Below, piece by piece: positions 62,760 to 64,000 of a stretch of 64,000 bases of DNA; position 1 is the first letter of the stretch, and every line of letters begins with the position of its first letter. The translations under genes and the position numbers were made by a program. Origin of the DNA: Streptomyces roseoverticillatus (GTDB taxonomy: Bacteria; Actinomycetota; Actinomycetes; Streptomycetales; Streptomycetaceae); assembly GCF_000719265.1 (NCBI RefSeq), contig NZ_JOFL01000002.1, positions 248,001 to 312,000 of the forward strand, read 5' to 3'. The notes under the pieces were generated by a model. That model searched no databases. It was not told the origin of the DNA and saw nothing but the letters and a program-made list of their open reading frames with translations.

Positions 62760-63599
62760 GTGAGTGCTGTGTCCGCAGAAGCGGTAACCGCCGGGGCGGT
62801 CAGGTCCGGGGGCGACACCCGGCCGCGGTCCGGCGGCGACGGCGCCGCCCCGCTCGCGCCCCGGGCGAAGCTGCTGCCCGCCCTGGCCGCCGTGTACCGC
62901 GCGCAGCTCTCGCGGGCCCGGGTCGCGCGGATCCCGCTGCTGTTCGTGGCGACGTTCCAGTCCGTCGGCATCATGATCATGATGCGGGGCGTGGTGGACG
63001 GCGGCGCCGAGGCGCGGGCCGTCGTGGCCGGCTCCAGCGTGCTCGTCGTGGCCTTCGTCGCCCTCAACCTCCTCGCCCAGTACTTCGGCCAGCTGCGCGC
63101 GAGCGGCGGCCTCGACCACTACGCGACGCTGCCCGTGCCGCCCGCGGCCGTCGTGCTCGGCGCGGCCGGCGCGTACGCCTCCTTCACCGTGCCCGGCACC
63201 GCCGTCACGGCCGTCGTGGGCAGCGCGCTCTTCGGCCTCCCGATGGGGCACCTGTGGGTGCTCGCCGCGGTCGTCCCGCTCTCCGGCGCGGCCCTCGCCG
63301 GCCTCGGCGCGGCCCTCGGGCTGCTCGCACCGCGCCAGGAACTGGCCACGCTCTGCGGACAGCTCGGCATGTCGGCGGCGCTGCTCCTGGGCGTGCTGCC
63401 CGCCGCGCACATGCCCGCGCCCATCGCCTACGCGCGCGACCTGCTCCCCTCCACGTACGGGGTGGAGGCGCTCGCCCGCAGCTTCGACGCGCGCCCCGAC
63501 TGGGCCGTGGTCGCCGCCGACCTCGGTGTGTGCGCGGCCGTCGGCGTGGTCTCGCTGGCCGCGGCGACGTGGGCGTACCGCCGGGCGGCCGTGCGGTGA
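62760..63599 (+). CDS. ABC-2 type transporter permease
   Basis: A 279-aa membrane protein with six hydrophobic segments after a 45-residue polar start. The helices include IPLLFVATFQSVGIMIMM, SVLVVAFVALNLLAQYF, VVLGAAGAYASFTVPGTAV, LWVLAAVVPLSGAALAGLGA, LCGQLGMSAALLLGVLPAA and VVAADLGVCAAVGVVSLAAA. Segment order and the RDLLPSTYGVEALARS motif before the last helix fit ABC-2 permeases. It works with the ATPase encoded just upstream, giving one exporter. GTG 62760 follows GGAGCTGTGCCGG. Confidence 0.9.
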   Translation: MSAVSAEAVTAGAVRSGGDTRPRSGGDGAAPLAPRAKLLPALAAVYRAQLSRARVARIPLLFVATFQSVGIMIMMRGVVDGGAEARAVVAGSSVLVVAFVALNLLAQYFGQLRASGGLDHYATLPVPPAAVVLGAAGAYASFTVPGTAVTAVVGSALFGLPMGHLWVLAAVVPLSGAALAGLGAALGLLAPRQELATLCGQLGMSAALLLGVLPAAHMPAPIAYARDLLPSTYGVEALARSFDARPDWAVVAADLGVCAAVGVVSLAAATWAYRRAAVR

Positions 63600-63655
63600 C
63601 GCGCCAGGACCGTCCTGCCGCCGGGTCCGCGGCGCCGACCTGGCACGATGACAGG

Positions 63656-64000
63656 GTGACCGCACCGCTGACGCCGCATGACCCGCCCTCGAACGAGCCC
63701 GGGCCCGCAGCCGGGCCCACGGAGCCCGCGCTCCTCCCCGTGGACGAGGCCGAGCGCCGTGCCCAGACGCGCGCCGAACTGCGGCAGGCCGCGGTCGTCG
63801 CCGCGGTGGTGGCGGTCTCCGGCCTGCTGCTGGGACTGCTGTGGGCGTGGCTCGCGCCGAAGGTCCCGCTCATCTCGGACGGCAAGGCCGTCTACCTGAA
63901 GAACAGCGAGGGCGAGCAGGCCATCGGAGCCGACGGCACGTTCGCGCTGCTGGCCCTCGGATTCGGTGTGCTCAGCGGGGCCGTCGTCTTCTGGCTGCGG
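63656..64000 (+). CDS. DUF2567-like membrane protein, N-terminal part
   Basis: The reading frame starts at GTG 63656 and runs off the window at residue 115. It has a Pro/Glu-rich polar start, a helix (AAVVAAVVAVSGLLLGLLWAWL, about 47-68), an outside loop with KVPLISDGKAVYLKNSEGEQ, and the beginning of a second helix (TFALLALGFGVLSGAVVFW). This pattern resembles the actinobacterial DUF2567 family, from memory. It follows the ABC exporter by 56 bases on the same strand and could be part of the same unit. CACGAT lies 6 bases before the GTG. Confidence 0.6.
   Translation, partial: MTAPLTPHDPPSNEPGPAAGPTEPALLPVDEAERRAQTRAELRQAAVVAAVVAVSGLLLGLLWAWLAPKVPLISDGKAVYLKNSEGEQAIGADGTFALLALGFGVLSGAVVFWLR

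Overview
The window is a contiguous piece of a very GC-rich actinomycete chromosome, almost certainly Streptomyces or a close relative. The reasons are third-position GC saturation, many GTG starts, many starts placed 6-8 bases after a -10-like hexamer (leaderless style), a division and cell-wall (dcw) cluster running from rsmH through ftsZ to divIVA, an actinobacterial ileS T-box, and an order of genes that matches my memory of the S. coelicolor SCO2059-SCO2112 region read backwards. I found no transposase, phage, CRISPR, tRNA or rRNA gene: this is core chromosome with a few accessory intergenic elements.

Layout. 1-5.6 kb: end of a sulfite-oxidase-like gene, then on the minus strand DNase IV, a PASTA-domain Ser/Thr kinase, and a thiO-thiS-thiG operon behind a TPP riboswitch. 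5.9-10.6 kb, plus strand: FAD-dependent reductase, an Rv2175c-like DNA-binding protein, thiE, metF and a SCO2102-like membrane protein. 10.6-14.8 kb: phytoene-desaturase-like oxidoreductase and TetR regulator (minus), methyltransferase and DUF3040 protein (plus). 14.8-20.4 kb, minus strand: MoxR ATPase, DUF58 and transglutaminase-like membrane protein with 4-base overlaps, and a beta carbonic anhydrase. 20.8-38.9 kb, plus strand: rsmH-ftsL-ftsI-murE-murF-mraY-murD-ftsW-murG-ftsQ-ftsZ-pgeF-yggS-sepF-yggT-divIVA. 39-42.5 kb: ileS (minus) with a T-box leader. 42.7-47.5 kb, plus: histone-H1-like DksA/TraR protein, lspA, rluD-type pseudouridine synthase, Na+/H+ antiporter. 47.8-56 kb: MscS channel, alpha/beta hydrolase, PhoD phosphatase, two tandem copies of a membrane-protein plus DsbA-like pair, and a DUF2252 protein. 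56.2-64 kb: dnaE, a small basic protein, an NYN-domain protein, an ABC exporter pair and the start of a DUF2567-like membrane protein.

How it works together. The centre makes peptidoglycan precursors (MurE, F, D, MraY, MurG), polymerises and cross-links them at the septum (FtsW, FtsI with FtsL and FtsQ), assembles and anchors the Z ring (FtsZ, SepF), and drives polar growth (DivIVA). The PASTA kinase is a candidate regulator of this machinery. Thiamine genes lie on both sides of the FAD reductase; thiO-S-G is under a TPP riboswitch, while thiE has only strong hairpins in front of it.

Most interesting points: three AGTGG repeats with an exact 10-bp period over the rsmH promoter, which look like an MraZ box although no mraZ gene is present here; a dispersed palindromic intergenic repeat family with copies near 5.8 kb and 47.6-47.8 kb; a duplicated membrane-protein/DsbA module whose membrane partner keeps a cysteine pair; and a 120-bp tandem repeat inside the H1-like DksA gene. 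All calls come from reading the sequence; no database search was possible.
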